NCBI RefSeq assembly: GCF_000372865.1
Contig: NZ_KB889965.1
Location: forward strand, 3,269,450-3,333,449
DNA length: 64,000 bases
Reading direction: 5' to 3'
Origin: Methylosarcina fibrata AML-C10
GTDB lineage: Bacteria; Pseudomonadota; Gammaproteobacteria; Methylococcales; Methylomonadaceae
Below, piece by piece: positions 21,311 to 30,752 of the stretch. The stretch's first letter is position 1. Each line of letters starts with the position of its first letter. Made by a program: the position numbers and the translations under genes. The notes beneath the pieces are model-generated. The model searched no databases, was not told the origin of the DNA, and saw only the letters and a list, made by a program, of their open reading frames with translations.

Positions 21311-22969
21311 TTATCCTTCCAATGCCCGGTATTTTTCACGAAGATGATTTCTGATCAAAATGGCCGCCAGATTAAGCCCGATGATGACCATCACCAACAG
21401 AAGGGAAGTCGCATACACCAAAGGTCTCGCGGCTTCCACGTTAGGGCTTTGAAAACCGACGTCGTAAATATGAAATCCCAAGTGCATAAATTTTCTTTCC
21501 AGATGTAAAAACGGAAAATTGCCGTCGAGCGGCAGCGCCGGCGCCAGCTTGACCACGCCCACCAGCATCAACGGCGCCACTTCCCCGGCGGCTCTGGCCA
21601 CCGCCAGGATCAGCCCGGTCATCATGGCCGGACTGGCCATCGGCAATACGGTGCGCCACAGCGTCTCCAGCTTGGTCGCGCCCAGAGCCAGACTGCCTTC
21701 GCGTATCGATTTGGGAATCCGCGCCAAGCCTTCCTCGGTCGACACGATCACCACCGGCAGCGTCAGCAGGGCCAGCGTGATCGATGCCCAGAGCAGGCCG
21801 GGCGTGCCGAAAACGGGCGCCGGGGCCGCTTCGGGAAAAAACAGCCGGTCGATGTTGCCGCCCAGGATATAAACAAAAAATCCGAGGCCGAAAACGCCGT
21901 ACACGACCGAAGGCACCCCGGCCAGATTATTCACGGCGATCCGGATCAGACGGGTAGTAAATCCCTGTTTGGCGTATTCGCGAAGGTAGACCGCGGCAAT
22001 GACGCCGAAAGGCGTCACCATCACCGACATGATGATCACCATCAGAATCGTTCCGTAGATGGCCGGGAAGATGCCCCCTTCGGTATTGGCCTCGCGCGGG
22101 TCGTCGCTGAAAAACTCCATGAGCTTGCTCAGATAATGCCCGGTCTTGTCGACGATGCTCATGGCGTTGGGCCGGTAAACCCGGACTACTTTGGCCAGCG
22201 GAATTTCGCGTTCCACGCCGCTGTCGGTCACGGCGACCAGAGAATATTTTCTAATCTGTTGATACAACTCGCTCAACTGGGCCTGATGCTTTTTATACTC
22301 CAGTTCGTAAGCGGCTTTTTCGGCGTCGATCTCTTTTTTGGCGTTCTCGTCCAGAAGATTTTTGAGTTCCAGACTGCGTTGTTTCAGCCGCAATTGTTCG
22401 AGCCCGTAATTGATCGCTCCGATTTCCTTTTTTTCCAGATACGTTATTTTGTCAAATACGGCCAAAGCTTCCGCCAGTTTCTTCTCCAGCACCGGCCAGG
22501 CTTGCTCGCCGCCGGCCAGAACCGTGCCGTTTTCCTTGACGGCGGCCAATGTTCCATAGAAATTGCCCCATTCCCGGCGCTCCACCACCATAAGATCTGC
22601 AGGAGCGTCCTGCCGTTTGATATTGCGTTCCTGAATCCAGCGGAAATCGGCGCCGGTGACGTCGCGGTTGCCGGTCTTCAGTTGATATTGCACCAGCGCG
22701 TCCTCGCCTTCGGCCATGTTGAAGCCGCTTGCTCTGGCCATCGCGGCGGGAGTCACCGTGGTATCGATGTGCTCACCGAACAAGGTCTGGGGAGCGGCGT
22801 TCCCATCTTCCTGATAGCTGAACCTGATCACATCGTGGGGCCAGAAATGGCCTACGCCGCGCACGGCGGTCAGGAGCAAAACCCCCACGATCATGATGAG
22901 GCACGCGCTGACCGCCGCGGCGGTCAGCCATATCCAGGGATTACCGCTTTTAATCCATGCGTTGATCAT
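21311..22969 (-). CDS. pstA: Phosphate ABC transporter permease PstA (long form)
   Basis: A 552-residue permease, much longer than the roughly 300-residue E. coli PstA. The N-terminal half holds one membrane segment and a large periplasmic insert with a charged coiled coil (about residues 170-255, rich in Lys, Glu and Leu). The C-terminal half is the standard binding-protein-dependent permease with YGVFGLGFFVY and the EAA-like loop EGSLALGATKLETLWRTVLP. Long PstA/PstC forms are known in marine and pseudomonad gammaproteobacteria. It overlaps the end of pstC by 4 bases. Confidence 0.94.
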   Translation of the reverse strand: MINAWIKSGNPWIWLTAAAVSACLIMIVGVLLLTAVRGVGHFWPHDVIRFSYQEDGNAAPQTLFGEHIDTTVTPAAMARASGFNMAEGEDALVQYQLKTGNRDVTGADFRWIQERNIKRQDAPADLMVVERREWGNFYGTLAAVKENGTVLAGGEQAWPVLEKKLAEALAVFDKITYLEKKEIGAINYGLEQLRLKQRSLELKNLLDENAKKEIDAEKAAYELEYKKHQAQLSELYQQIRKYSLVAVTDSGVEREIPLAKVVRVYRPNAMSIVDKTGHYLSKLMEFFSDDPREANTEGGIFPAIYGTILMVIIMSVMVTPFGVIAAVYLREYAKQGFTTRLIRIAVNNLAGVPSVVYGVFGLGFFVYILGGNIDRLFFPEAAPAPVFGTPGLLWASITLALLTLPVVIVSTEEGLARIPKSIREGSLALGATKLETLWRTVLPMASPAMMTGLILAVARAAGEVAPLMLVGVVKLAPALPLDGNFPFLHLERKFMHLGFHIYDVGFQSPNVEAARPLVYATSLLLVMVIIGLNLAAILIRNHLREKYRALEG

Positions 22970-25245
22970 AATGAACTGTATTTTTCGCGTAAACGCTGCC
23001 GGATAATTTCCGCCAGCGTGTTAAAAATGAAGGTGAACAGAAACAAGACCAGAGCCGCTAAAAACAGGACCCGGTAATGGGTACTGTCCACGGCCGATTC
23101 CGGCATTTCCACCGCGATATTGGCCGCCAGCGTGCGAAGGCCCTGAAATATGCTGAAATCCATGACCGGGGTATTGCCGGTCGCCATCAAGACGATCATC
23201 GTTTCGCCGATGGCCCGGCCCAGACCGATCATGACCGCCGAAAAAATTCCTGGGCTTGCGGTCAGCAACACCACTTTGGTCATGGTCTGCCAAAGCGTGG
23301 CGCCCAAGGCCAGGGAGCCCACGGTCAAATGTTTCGGCACGCTGAAGATGGCATCTTCGGCGATAGAAAAGATCGTCGGAATCACCGCAAAGCCCATGGC
23401 GACGCCGACCACCAGCGCATTGCGCTGATCGTAGCCGATGCCCCACTCCCGGCTCAGCCATTCCCGAAGAGAGCCGTCGAACAGCAGGGATTCCAGCGGT
23501 ACGCTGACGACAAAAGCCAACCAGGCGCTTACCACAATCACCGGAATCAACAGGACGGCCTCCCAGCCTTCCGGCACTTTCTGCTGAAGCGCTTTCGGCA
23601 AATATTGCCAGAGATAGGCGAACAACATGACCGCCACGGGAAGCGCCAGCAATAACGCAAAAATTCCGGCCAGGTGTTTTTCAAAAAAAGGCGCCAGCCA
23701 CAGGCCGGCCAGAAAACCCAGAATTACGGTCGGCAGAGCGCCCATCAGCTCGATGACCGGCTTGACCAGTTGCCGCATTCTGGGAGCCATGAAATAAGCG
23801 GTATAGATGGCCCCCATCAAGGCCAGCGGCATGGCGAACCACATGGCGTAAAACGCGGCCTTCAGGGTGCCGAAAACCAGCGGAGTCAAACTGTATTTCG
23901 GTTCGAAATCGTTGCTTGCCGAAGAAGACTGCCAGATATAATCCGGCTTGGGATAGCTTTCGTACCAGACTTTCTGCCATAAAGACTTTAAAGAAACTTC
24001 CGGATGAGGATTGTTCAAATTCCAGCGGTGCATTTTCCCGTCTTGAGCTTCCATCAGCATGGCGTTCGCTCTCGGAGCCAGCGCCGCGATCGTAGGCGCC
24101 GCTTCTCCTATTTTTTCTTTGACCAATTCCCGTTCCGAAGTGGAATGGTAAATGCCCATCAGACCCTCGGCGTCGATCGCCATAAAGCCTTTGCGCCTTT
24201 GCTCCGGCTGGATGCCGACGACCGCCTTGTCGGACACTTTGAAGGCACGAATCTTTTGCAGGGCAAGATGATTGAGCGAATCCCGGACGATGCCCCATTG
24301 CGCAACCCATCCGCTGGAATCTCCGATCAGCAGGGAGAGATCGCCGTTCAGGAAAGCCTTGCTGGTGATCTTGAGTCCCGACTCGACCACCTTTCTCTGT
24401 TCCCGCAGGACCGGCGCGCTGATATCGTCGACGTCATAAAAAATCAGGCTGTCGTCCTTGTCGACCAGATACAGACGCGAACCGTCCTTGTCGATGAGCA
24501 TGTCCGAAATGCCCGCGGCCGGGATGTCCAGCGACGAATCGGTCCGGGTGACGGTCGCCTCGTCCGCGAACAAGGATTGTTCCTTTTCCAGGTTGACCAG
24601 ATGAATCTTACCGCCGGCCTTGGCTACGATGAGGGTCCGGTTATCTGCCGCCCGCGCCGCGATTTCCTCGACAGGGGCGCCCGTCGCATCGATGACCTGC
24701 GCTTGCTCGCCCAGGGGATAGGCAAGGGATGGGGTAATGACCCGCTTATTTTCCGGGTAGGTGATGCGGTATTGATGTTTTACGAGAAGCGCCCGTCCGT
24801 CGGACAGGCCGTAAACAACCACGCCTTCGCCGAGCGGGCTTCCTTCGGCAAAGCTGGTGATCCTGGCTCCTTCCGGAATCGCCACCGATTGCTTTGAGAG
24901 GGTTTTGCCCGTGGCTGCCTCAAAGAACACCACTTGGCCCGAGTCGGTAAAACGGGCCGCCACTTCGTTTTGTTCTTCGATCGTCAGCAACAGGGTTTTG
25001 CCGGAAGCCTGCTCGGGAACCTGATAGACGCCGGCCGGATCGGCGCTCGCCGGTATAAACAGCGGCACGACTTCGTAGAGCAGGTAAAAGAAAATCAGCA
25101 CAATGGCGACAATCACGCCCAATCCGCCCGCCACCACGCCATACCGGGCCAGCAAGTCCTTGACTAATCGCCATTGCTGGTAATAGCCACCGGCAGCGTC
25201 GGGGATGGCTGAAACATATTTTTTTTGAGAATTTATTGCCGACAT
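22966..25245 (-). CDS. pstC: Phosphate ABC transporter permease PstC (long form)
   Basis: A 759-residue permease with a large periplasmic domain inserted after the first membrane segment (about residues 60-450, beta-rich, WD-like repeats such as LIDKDGSRLYLVDKDDSLIFYD). The C-terminal 300 residues are the canonical PstC permease with ALPTVILGFLAGLWL and the loop VGSLALGATLWQTMTKVVL. The insert may sense or shape phosphate-binding-protein docking; this is inference. It follows pstS after a 206-base gap that contains a terminator, then runs without gaps into pstA. Confidence 0.92.
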   Translation of the reverse strand: MSAINSQKKYVSAIPDAAGGYYQQWRLVKDLLARYGVVAGGLGVIVAIVLIFFYLLYEVVPLFIPASADPAGVYQVPEQASGKTLLLTIEEQNEVAARFTDSGQVVFFEAATGKTLSKQSVAIPEGARITSFAEGSPLGEGVVVYGLSDGRALLVKHQYRITYPENKRVITPSLAYPLGEQAQVIDATGAPVEEIAARAADNRTLIVAKAGGKIHLVNLEKEQSLFADEATVTRTDSSLDIPAAGISDMLIDKDGSRLYLVDKDDSLIFYDVDDISAPVLREQRKVVESGLKITSKAFLNGDLSLLIGDSSGWVAQWGIVRDSLNHLALQKIRAFKVSDKAVVGIQPEQRRKGFMAIDAEGLMGIYHSTSERELVKEKIGEAAPTIAALAPRANAMLMEAQDGKMHRWNLNNPHPEVSLKSLWQKVWYESYPKPDYIWQSSSASNDFEPKYSLTPLVFGTLKAAFYAMWFAMPLALMGAIYTAYFMAPRMRQLVKPVIELMGALPTVILGFLAGLWLAPFFEKHLAGIFALLLALPVAVMLFAYLWQYLPKALQQKVPEGWEAVLLIPVIVVSAWLAFVVSVPLESLLFDGSLREWLSREWGIGYDQRNALVVGVAMGFAVIPTIFSIAEDAIFSVPKHLTVGSLALGATLWQTMTKVVLLTASPGIFSAVMIGLGRAIGETMIVLMATGNTPVMDFSIFQGLRTLAANIAVEMPESAVDSTHYRVLFLAALVLFLFTFIFNTLAEIIRQRLREKYSSL

Positions 25246-25290
25246 GCAGGAAATCTGAAATATGAAAGCGACATGTTAAAGATTAATAAC

Positions 25291-25330
25291 GAAAAAAATC
25301 GGCTGGGGCTCGATTTCCGAATCCCAGCCG
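25291..25330 (-). terminator. Intrinsic terminator/attenuator between pstS and pstC
   Basis: On the minus strand CGGCTGGG (25330-25323) pairs perfectly with CCCAGCCG (25307-25300) around a 15-base loop, followed at once by ATTTTTTTC. It sits just after pstS and before pstC. Partial termination here would give more binding protein than permease, which is the usual stoichiometry need of such systems. Confidence 0.8.
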
Positions 25331-25451
25331 CTTACCTGTCCATAACCGCTCTTACTTCATGAGGGGGAAAATAACGGGTTATTCAGACCGACATCACTGT
25401 CTTGCGTCCCTGCTCGTTAATTGGTTTTTCACAGAGGTAACGGGTGTTCCT

Positions 25452-26435
25452 TTATTTAATCAGAGTCAATGCTTTTTCCACCACCTTGGCCGGAAGAGGA
25501 ATATAGCCGTCCTTGATGACCGCTTCCTGACCGGCTTTCGACAACACCATTTTCATGAATTCATTTTCGAGCGGAGCCAAGGGCTCATTGGGTTTTTTAT
25601 TGACGTAGACGTACAGATAACGGGTCAGCGGATAAGTGCCGTTCAGTGCATTTTCCGGAGTTGCCTCGACATAGTCCTTGCTGCCTTTCTTGGCCAACGG
25701 CACCAGTCTTACGCCCGAAGTCGAATATCCCATACCGGAATAGCCGATCCCGTTGACCGAAGTGGTCACCGACTGAACGACCGATGCAGAACCGGGCTGC
25801 TCATTGACGTTGCTTTTGAAGTCGCCTTTGCATAAGGCATGCTCTTTAAAATAGCCGTAGGTGCCCGATACCGAATTACGTCCGTACAATTGAATCGATT
25901 TGGCTCCCCAGGCCGCCACGCCTGCCTGCCCCCAGTTTTCGATGTCGGCCTCGCCGCCGCACTTGCGGGTGGAAGAAAAAATCGCGTCCACCTGTTCCAT
26001 GGACAATCCTTTGATGGGGTTGTCCTTATTCACCAGAACCGCCAGGGCATCGACCGCGACCGGAATCGCCGTCGGCTTGTAACCGTATTTGTCTTCGAAA
26101 TCTTCGATTTCGTCGTCTTTCATCTCGCGGCTCATCGGCCCGAGATTCGAAGTACCTTCGGTCAGAGCCGGAGGCGCCGTGGAAGAGCCTGCGGCCTGAA
26201 TCTGGATATTGACGTTGGGATAATTACGGTTGAATTCTTCCGCCCACAAAGTCATCAGATTGGCGAGGGTATCGGAACCCACGCTGGACAGATTGCCGGA
26301 AATGCCGCTGGCTTTCTGGTATTCGGGAATGTTCTCATCAACGGTCATTACAGCGCTAGCGTTCAGGCTGAACAAGCCGGTGGACGCGAAGCCCATGGCC
26401 ATCAGCAGGGTTTTGGTATTACCGGATAATTTCAT
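25452..26435 (-). CDS. pstS: Periplasmic phosphate-binding protein PstS
   Basis: A 327-residue periplasmic substrate-binding protein. The ATG at 26435 has a GAGAG ribosome site; the signal peptide ends near LNASA. Family motifs include [31 protein letters not shown] and [17 protein letters not shown], the phosphate-contacting loops of this PstS subgroup. It captures phosphate for PstCAB encoded downstream. A Pho box lies about 70 bases upstream, so it should be induced by PhoB in phosphate starvation. Two cysteines (in TRKCGGEA and HALCKGDF) could form a disulfide. Confidence 0.96.
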   Translation of the reverse strand: MKLSGNTKTLLMAMGFASTGLFSLNASAVMTVDENIPEYQKASGISGNLSSVGSDTLANLMTLWAEEFNRNYPNVNIQIQAAGSSTAPPALTEGTSNLGPMSREMKDDEIEDFEDKYGYKPTAIPVAVDALAVLVNKDNPIKGLSMEQVDAIFSSTRKCGGEADIENWGQAGVAAWGAKSIQLYGRNSVSGTYGYFKEHALCKGDFKSNVNEQPGSASVVQSVTTSVNGIGYSGMGYSTSGVRLVPLAKKGSKDYVEATPENALNGTYPLTRYLYVYVNKKPNEPLAPLENEFMKMVLSKAGQEAVIKDGYIPLPAKVVEKALTLIK

Positions 26436-26503
26436 TATCAACTCTCGATATAATTAAAATAGAACGGGTAGGTACAACGATCGCAATAAGAGTATTCATT
26501 TTA

Positions 26504-26521
26504 TATGACATTATTATGACA
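26504..26521 (-). promoter_or_regulatory. Pho box (PhoB-binding site) upstream of pstS
   Basis: On the minus strand TGTCATA-ATAA-TGTCATA: two identical 7-mers repeated at 11-base spacing, matching the PhoB consensus of two CTGTCAT-type repeats with an AT-rich spacer. A further inverted copy (ATGACA on the minus strand) directly precedes it. The site ends about 70 bases before the pstS start codon, a normal distance. I could not place the -10 with certainty. Confidence 0.85.
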
Positions 26522-26544
26522 ATGTCATATTTTTATTCGGCTTG

Positions 26545-27060
26545 TCAATTCCCGCCAGACAACTGCTTGGGATGAACGAGCTCGATCAGCTTCGCGCATT
26601 GCGGCGGCAAAAGAGTCCAGTCCTCGGGCATGGCCATTCTCGCCAACGCCGCGGTAGGCATCAACTTTTCCTTGCCGGGAAGATGGGCAATTCCCACCAG
26701 TTCAATTAGAAGCCGTTCCAGCTCCGGATTATGGCCGACCAGCAAAACTCGTTCCGATTCGGCAGGAATTTCCGCCAGGACGTTTTTCAATCGGTCGGCA
26801 CTGGAAGCATACAAACGGATGTCCCGGCGTACGCTTTCCTCATCGATTCCGAGTTCTTCGCATACCAGAAGCACGGTATGTTCCGCTCTTTCGGCGGGCG
26901 AGGTCAGTACCTCATCCGGAACCAGGTTCCGCTCTTTCAGCCATTTTCCTATTTGCCGGGCCGCGCGTTTTCCCCGTTTTTTCAACGGACGGTCGATGTC
27001 CGAAACCGAGCCGTGCCTATCGGATTTGCCGTGCCGAAGCAACCATAATTCTCTAGCCAT
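26545..27060 (-). CDS. sixA: Phosphohistidine phosphatase SixA-like
   Basis: A 171-residue single-domain histidine phosphatase. The catalytic RHG is in LWLLRHGKSDR at the N-terminus, and the second histidine lies in VLLVGHNPELERLL. SixA removes phosphate from His in phosphotransfer proteins; in E. coli it acts on the nitrogen PTS. The start at 27060 (MARELWLLRHG) fits the family. The gene sits just upstream of pstS in the same direction, but the Pho box lies between them, so it probably has its own promoter. A CHAD-domain gene is divergent on its other side. Confidence 0.88.
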   Translation of the reverse strand: MARELWLLRHGKSDRHGSVSDIDRPLKKRGKRAARQIGKWLKERNLVPDEVLTSPAERAEHTVLLVCEELGIDEESVRRDIRLYASSADRLKNVLAEIPAESERVLLVGHNPELERLLIELVGIAHLPGKEKLMPTAALARMAMPEDWTLLPPQCAKLIELVHPKQLSGGN

Positions 27061-27257
27061 GGTAATATTCTCCAATCTATGACGCTATATGAAATATCAA
27101 AAGATGTCTACGATGCATTTTCCGTTATCAAACTTCGGCGATTATGCAATGATTTTATGACGGAAACATGTAATGCCTGTCATGAATCGTTAATACGGCA
27201 CAGCTAAAATTAAGGATTTAGGTCGTTGCTCGCCTTAAAACTCACTCATCCAGCACC

Positions 27258-28781
27258 ATGTCCTTACAATTCGAATTACCCGCCAATTTATCGGCCGAAA
27301 AATTTCTCGCCGAATTAAGCGAAAAAGCCGATATCCAGCTTATTTCCCGGCATTATTGCCTCAGGACCTATTACGACAGTTTCGACTGGCGCTTATGGTC
27401 CAACGGAATCGTTTGCGAGTTCAACCGTTCCAAAGTCTGCTCTTCCTTGTCGCTGCGGACGCTCAAGAACGGCCGGATCCTCGCCGGTTCGGAAATCGCC
27501 GAAGTTCCTCCTTTTCCAAGGCAATTAACAGCGGGAATCGTTCAGGATTCCCTGCAATCCTTGCTGGGCATACGGGCACTTCTGGCGATCTGCACGCTCG
27601 ACTACGAAGCCTATCAACTCAATCTGCTGAACAAGGACAAGAAAACCCTGGTAAGGCTCGATCTCGAAGAATACGAACTGTGCAACAATCGCCTGCTGCT
27701 GCAACCGATCAAGGGTTACGAACAGGCCGCCGAAAATCTGACCCGCCTGCTCACCGGGGAACTGGGGTTAACCGTTACGGACAAGCCGGTATTGCTGATT
27801 GCCCTGGAACTGCAAGGCCGCCACCCCAAGGACTACTCATCCAAACTGAAACTGACGCTGGATCCGGCCCTGCCGGCCGACATGGCGGTAAAAACGATAT
27901 TCGGCCATCTTTTAAAAGCGATCAAACTCAACGAGCACGGCATGCTGGCCGACATCGACAGCGAATTCCTGCACGATTTCCGGGTTGCCGTGCGCCGGAC
28001 CCGCACCGGATTAAAGCAGCTCAAAGGCGTTCTGCCGGAGGAAGTCGCCGCTTATTATTCCGATTTTTTTTCCTGGCTGGGACAAGTTACCTGCCCGACG
28101 CGCGACCTGGACGTCCACCTGATCCAGTTCGAGCATTACAAGTCGGTGCTGCCGGAAAACATCCGCGACGATTTGAATCCTCTTTACGACTTTCTGCTCA
28201 AAAAAAAGCAGCAAGCCCGGCAGGACATGCTGGAACAGTTAAAATCGCCCAGATATCTGACGACCCTGCTCGAGTGGGAGCAGTACCTGAAACAACAGCC
28301 GCTCCAGGCCGTCCAGCCCGCCTCTCCGGCTCCGGCCGCCAAAACCGTGGCCAATCGCAGCATCTGGAAAATGTATAACCGGGCGTTGCGCCAGGGCAAA
28401 GCGATTACACCGGAGTCGCCCGCGGAGAATTTGCACACGCTCAGAAAGACCTGTAAAAAACTGCGGTATCTGATCGAATTTTTCCAGAGCTTGTATTCCG
28501 AATCCCACATCAAACATTTACTCAAAGACCTGAAAGAACTCCAGACCGTATTGGGCGACTTTCAGGATTACACCGTTCAGGAACAGGCCATTCAGCAATT
28601 CAGCGAAGAAATGATCCAAAGCGCCAATTCGGCTAAAACTTTCCTGGCCATGGGCGTGCTCGTCCAGATTCTGGATGAAAAAAAATGGCAGACGCGCGCC
28701 CAATTCTCATCGTGTTTCGAACATTTCACCCGCAATAAAAATCACTCGATTTTTAAATCACTGTTCGCAAGCGACGATTAA
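27258..28781 (+). CDS. CYTH-like/CHAD domain protein, probable polyphosphate binder
   Basis: A 507-residue cytosolic protein. The N-terminal half (about 1-190) follows the CYTH tunnel fold, with YYDSFDWRLWSNGIVCEF and SLSLRTLKNGR strands, but the defining N-terminal ExExK triad is missing, so triphosphatase activity is doubtful. The C-terminal half (about 205-505) is a CHAD domain with both conserved His/Arg/Lys helices: LHDFRVAVRRTRT (His239) and LHTLRKTCKKLRY (His393). CHAD domains bind inorganic polyphosphate through these basic patches. It lies divergent to sixA and close to the pst operon, which supports a role in phosphate storage (inferred). Confidence 0.88.
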   Translation: MSLQFELPANLSAEKFLAELSEKADIQLISRHYCLRTYYDSFDWRLWSNGIVCEFNRSKVCSSLSLRTLKNGRILAGSEIAEVPPFPRQLTAGIVQDSLQSLLGIRALLAICTLDYEAYQLNLLNKDKKTLVRLDLEEYELCNNRLLLQPIKGYEQAAENLTRLLTGELGLTVTDKPVLLIALELQGRHPKDYSSKLKLTLDPALPADMAVKTIFGHLLKAIKLNEHGMLADIDSEFLHDFRVAVRRTRTGLKQLKGVLPEEVAAYYSDFFSWLGQVTCPTRDLDVHLIQFEHYKSVLPENIRDDLNPLYDFLLKKKQQARQDMLEQLKSPRYLTTLLEWEQYLKQQPLQAVQPASPAPAAKTVANRSIWKMYNRALRQGKAITPESPAENLHTLRKTCKKLRYLIEFFQSLYSESHIKHLLKDLKELQTVLGDFQDYTVQEQAIQQFSEEMIQSANSAKTFLAMGVLVQILDEKKWQTRAQFSSCFEHFTRNKNHSIFKSLFASDD

Positions 28782-28906
28782 TCTTTTTGATTCCCCTCGC
28801 CTGTTCCTTCCCGGCGTCTTTCTTTTCCTTAACGACGGGTCCGGCATTCCCGGCTGACGCCTTTTGCCTTAATGGACGCGCCGGCCGGTTGCACTATTCC
28901 TGACGA

Positions 28907-28922
28907 GGCTTTTTAAAAAGCC
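28907..28922. repeat. Perfect 16-base palindrome between the CHAD gene and the APH-fold kinase gene
   Basis: GGCTTTTTAAAAAGCC reads the same on both strands. It lies about 125 bases after the CHAD gene and 105 bases before the next start. It may be an operator for a dimeric regulator or a terminator remnant; nothing in the sequence decides. Confidence 0.4.
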
Positions 28923-29026
28923 GGGATTGAACTAAAATACGCAAGAATCGGTTCCGAATTCGTTTTACCGCAAGCGGCACAAAAACGGCCATTGAGAAAA
29001 TTTAAATCAAGGTCTCGCTACCATCA

Positions 29027-30097
29027 ATGAAGGAAAATATTCTCGCCCGGGATCCTCGTGAACTGACGATCAATTGGGCACAGCGGATTATTGAAAAACA
29101 TTCCATCGATGCCAAAGTCTCCGGAGTGAACATCGTTTCCGTCGATATCGGGACCACCACCCGCATCCGCCTCCTGGTGGAACACGACGGTCCGGACCTT
29201 TGGCCCCGGCGCTGGTTTGTCAAATTGCCTTCGCTGCATTGGCGCGCCCGATCGATAACGGCACTGTCCCGGCTGCTCCATATGGAAGTCCGCTTCTACA
29301 ACGAGCTTTCCAGCTTCATTCCGGTCACCCGTCCCCATAGTCTGGCCGCACACAGCAAAATAGGCAGAGGTACGACGCTGGTTCTGTCCGACGTGACCGA
29401 ATTCGGCGCAAGGCCGGGCTGCACCAAAGACGCCCTGACGGCGGCCGAAGCCTCTCTGGTGATCAGGCAACTGGCCTCCTTGCATGCCCATTTCTGGAAT
29501 AAAGTACATCAAGATCCCGATTACCGCTGGCTTTCCGGCCCGGTTCGGCGCCTGGAAGACGGTTTGGGCACAGCCCTGGCCGTGCCTTTGATGAAGCGAG
29601 GTCTGACCAAAGCGGGAAGCCTGGTTCCCCATGGCCTGTACGAGCCCGCTCTCCGGTATGCCCAAAAGCGCAGGCTGGCCATGCGTTATCTGAGTTCCGG
29701 CCCGCAGACGCTGGTTCATCACGATTGCCATTCCGGCAATTTATTCTGGAACCAATCCCTGCCCGGATTTCTCGACTGGCAACTCGTCCGCCTGGGCGAA
29801 GGCATCGGCGACGTGGCGTACTTTCTAGCCACGGCGCTCGATCCCGAAATCCGGCGCCGCCACGAACCGGAGCTCCTGGCCGGTTATTTTCAGGTGCTGC
29901 TCGAGCACAAGATTCCCAAAATCGAATTCGGCAGCCTGCTGCAACGCTATCGGGCGCATCTGGCTTATCCTTTTGAAGCCATGCTGGTCACCCTCGCCAT
30001 CGGCGGCATGATGGATACGGAAAGCAATCTTGAGCTGATCCGCCGGACAGCGGCTGCCGTCGAGGATCTGGACGCCTTTTCCGCGCTGCCCATTTAA
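29027..30097 (+). CDS. APH-fold kinase-like protein of unknown substrate
   Basis: A 356-residue protein of the aminoglycoside phosphotransferase/choline kinase superfamily. The catalytic loop is TLVHHDCHSGNLFW and the metal-binding Asp is in GFLDWQLVRLGEGIGDVAYFLA, so the kinase core is intact. The pattern (WFVKLPS, EVRFYNELSS, DVTEFGARPG) resembles the subgroup of ecdysteroid-kinase-like and phosphotransferase family proteins seen in bacteria, not true antibiotic-resistance enzymes. The ATG at 29027 is the first in frame. The neighbours give no hint of substrate. Confidence 0.72.
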   Translation: MKENILARDPRELTINWAQRIIEKHSIDAKVSGVNIVSVDIGTTTRIRLLVEHDGPDLWPRRWFVKLPSLHWRARSITALSRLLHMEVRFYNELSSFIPVTRPHSLAAHSKIGRGTTLVLSDVTEFGARPGCTKDALTAAEASLVIRQLASLHAHFWNKVHQDPDYRWLSGPVRRLEDGLGTALAVPLMKRGLTKAGSLVPHGLYEPALRYAQKRRLAMRYLSSGPQTLVHHDCHSGNLFWNQSLPGFLDWQLVRLGEGIGDVAYFLATALDPEIRRRHEPELLAGYFQVLLEHKIPKIEFGSLLQRYRAHLAYPFEAMLVTLAIGGMMDTESNLELIRRTAAAVEDLDAFSALPI

Positions 30098-30370
30098 CTC
30101 CATTTTCCGGTCGAGCGTTTTTTGTAACGTACGCGGGCGAATCGGAAACCTCCTGAAATAGCGCCCTGAGCCTTTCTTATCACGGCATCTTCCCGGCCGT
30201 GAGTCAACCGGCTGATCCGGTGGAAGCTCTCTTTTACCCGAGCGGGCGGGATCACGGGTATAATGCCTGTCAAGAAACCGGAAAACCGGTACGGCCGCTT
30301 TGAAATGAACGGAATTATCCGGCTCTTCAACGCGGGAACTTACATTCAACAATCACGAGACCACTACACG

Positions 30371-30706
30371 ATGATCAGATTTTTTATCTTGATGTTGCTG
30401 ATGTCGAACATGCCTTTGGCTGCCGCCGGTCCGGAAGCCAAACCCGAGGCGGTTCAACCTCATGAAAACAAACTGGATCGTTTGAGTAAAAAACTGGGGC
30501 TGACCGAGGATCAAAAATCCAAAATCAAGCATCTTCTGCATGCCAACAAGGACAAAATCCAGACGCTAAAAGAAACGGACCCGGAACAACTCAAATCTGC
30601 CCTGTCTCCCGAGCAAAAGCACACGCTGGAACAACTGCGGAAAAATCCCGAAGCCTTGCGGAAGCTGAAAAGCGAAGTGAAGGGCAAGCAATTGAAGCTC
30701 GACTAG
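30371..30706 (+). CDS. Small secreted LTxxQ-type periplasmic protein
   Basis: A 111-residue protein with a signal peptide (cleavage likely after PLAAA) followed by a highly charged helical region. KLGLTEDQKSKIKHLL carries an LTxxQ-like motif as in CpxP/Spy periplasmic chaperones, and the segment ALSPEQKHTLEQLR is a second, weaker copy. I start it at the ATG at 30371, where the signal peptide begins; an upstream in-frame start at 30263 adds implausible residues. Family assignment is tentative; a role in envelope stress would be by analogy only. Confidence 0.7.
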   Translation: MIRFFILMLLMSNMPLAAAGPEAKPEAVQPHENKLDRLSKKLGLTEDQKSKIKHLLHANKDKIQTLKETDPEQLKSALSPEQKHTLEQLRKNPEALRKLKSEVKGKQLKLD

Positions 30707-30752
30707 CGCCGCGAAGAAGAAAGCGTTGCGGCGGATTCGCCGCGTCGGGTCC

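Noticed and set aside
27178-27195. CTGTCAT half Pho box upstream of the CHAD gene
   Set aside because: The first repeat is exact, but the second at the 11-base spacing (CGTTAAT) matches poorly, so PhoB control is not supported.
29027-30097. Antibiotic-resistance aminoglycoside kinase
   Set aside because: The fold and catalytic motifs match the superfamily, but the sequence pattern and context do not match known resistance enzymes.
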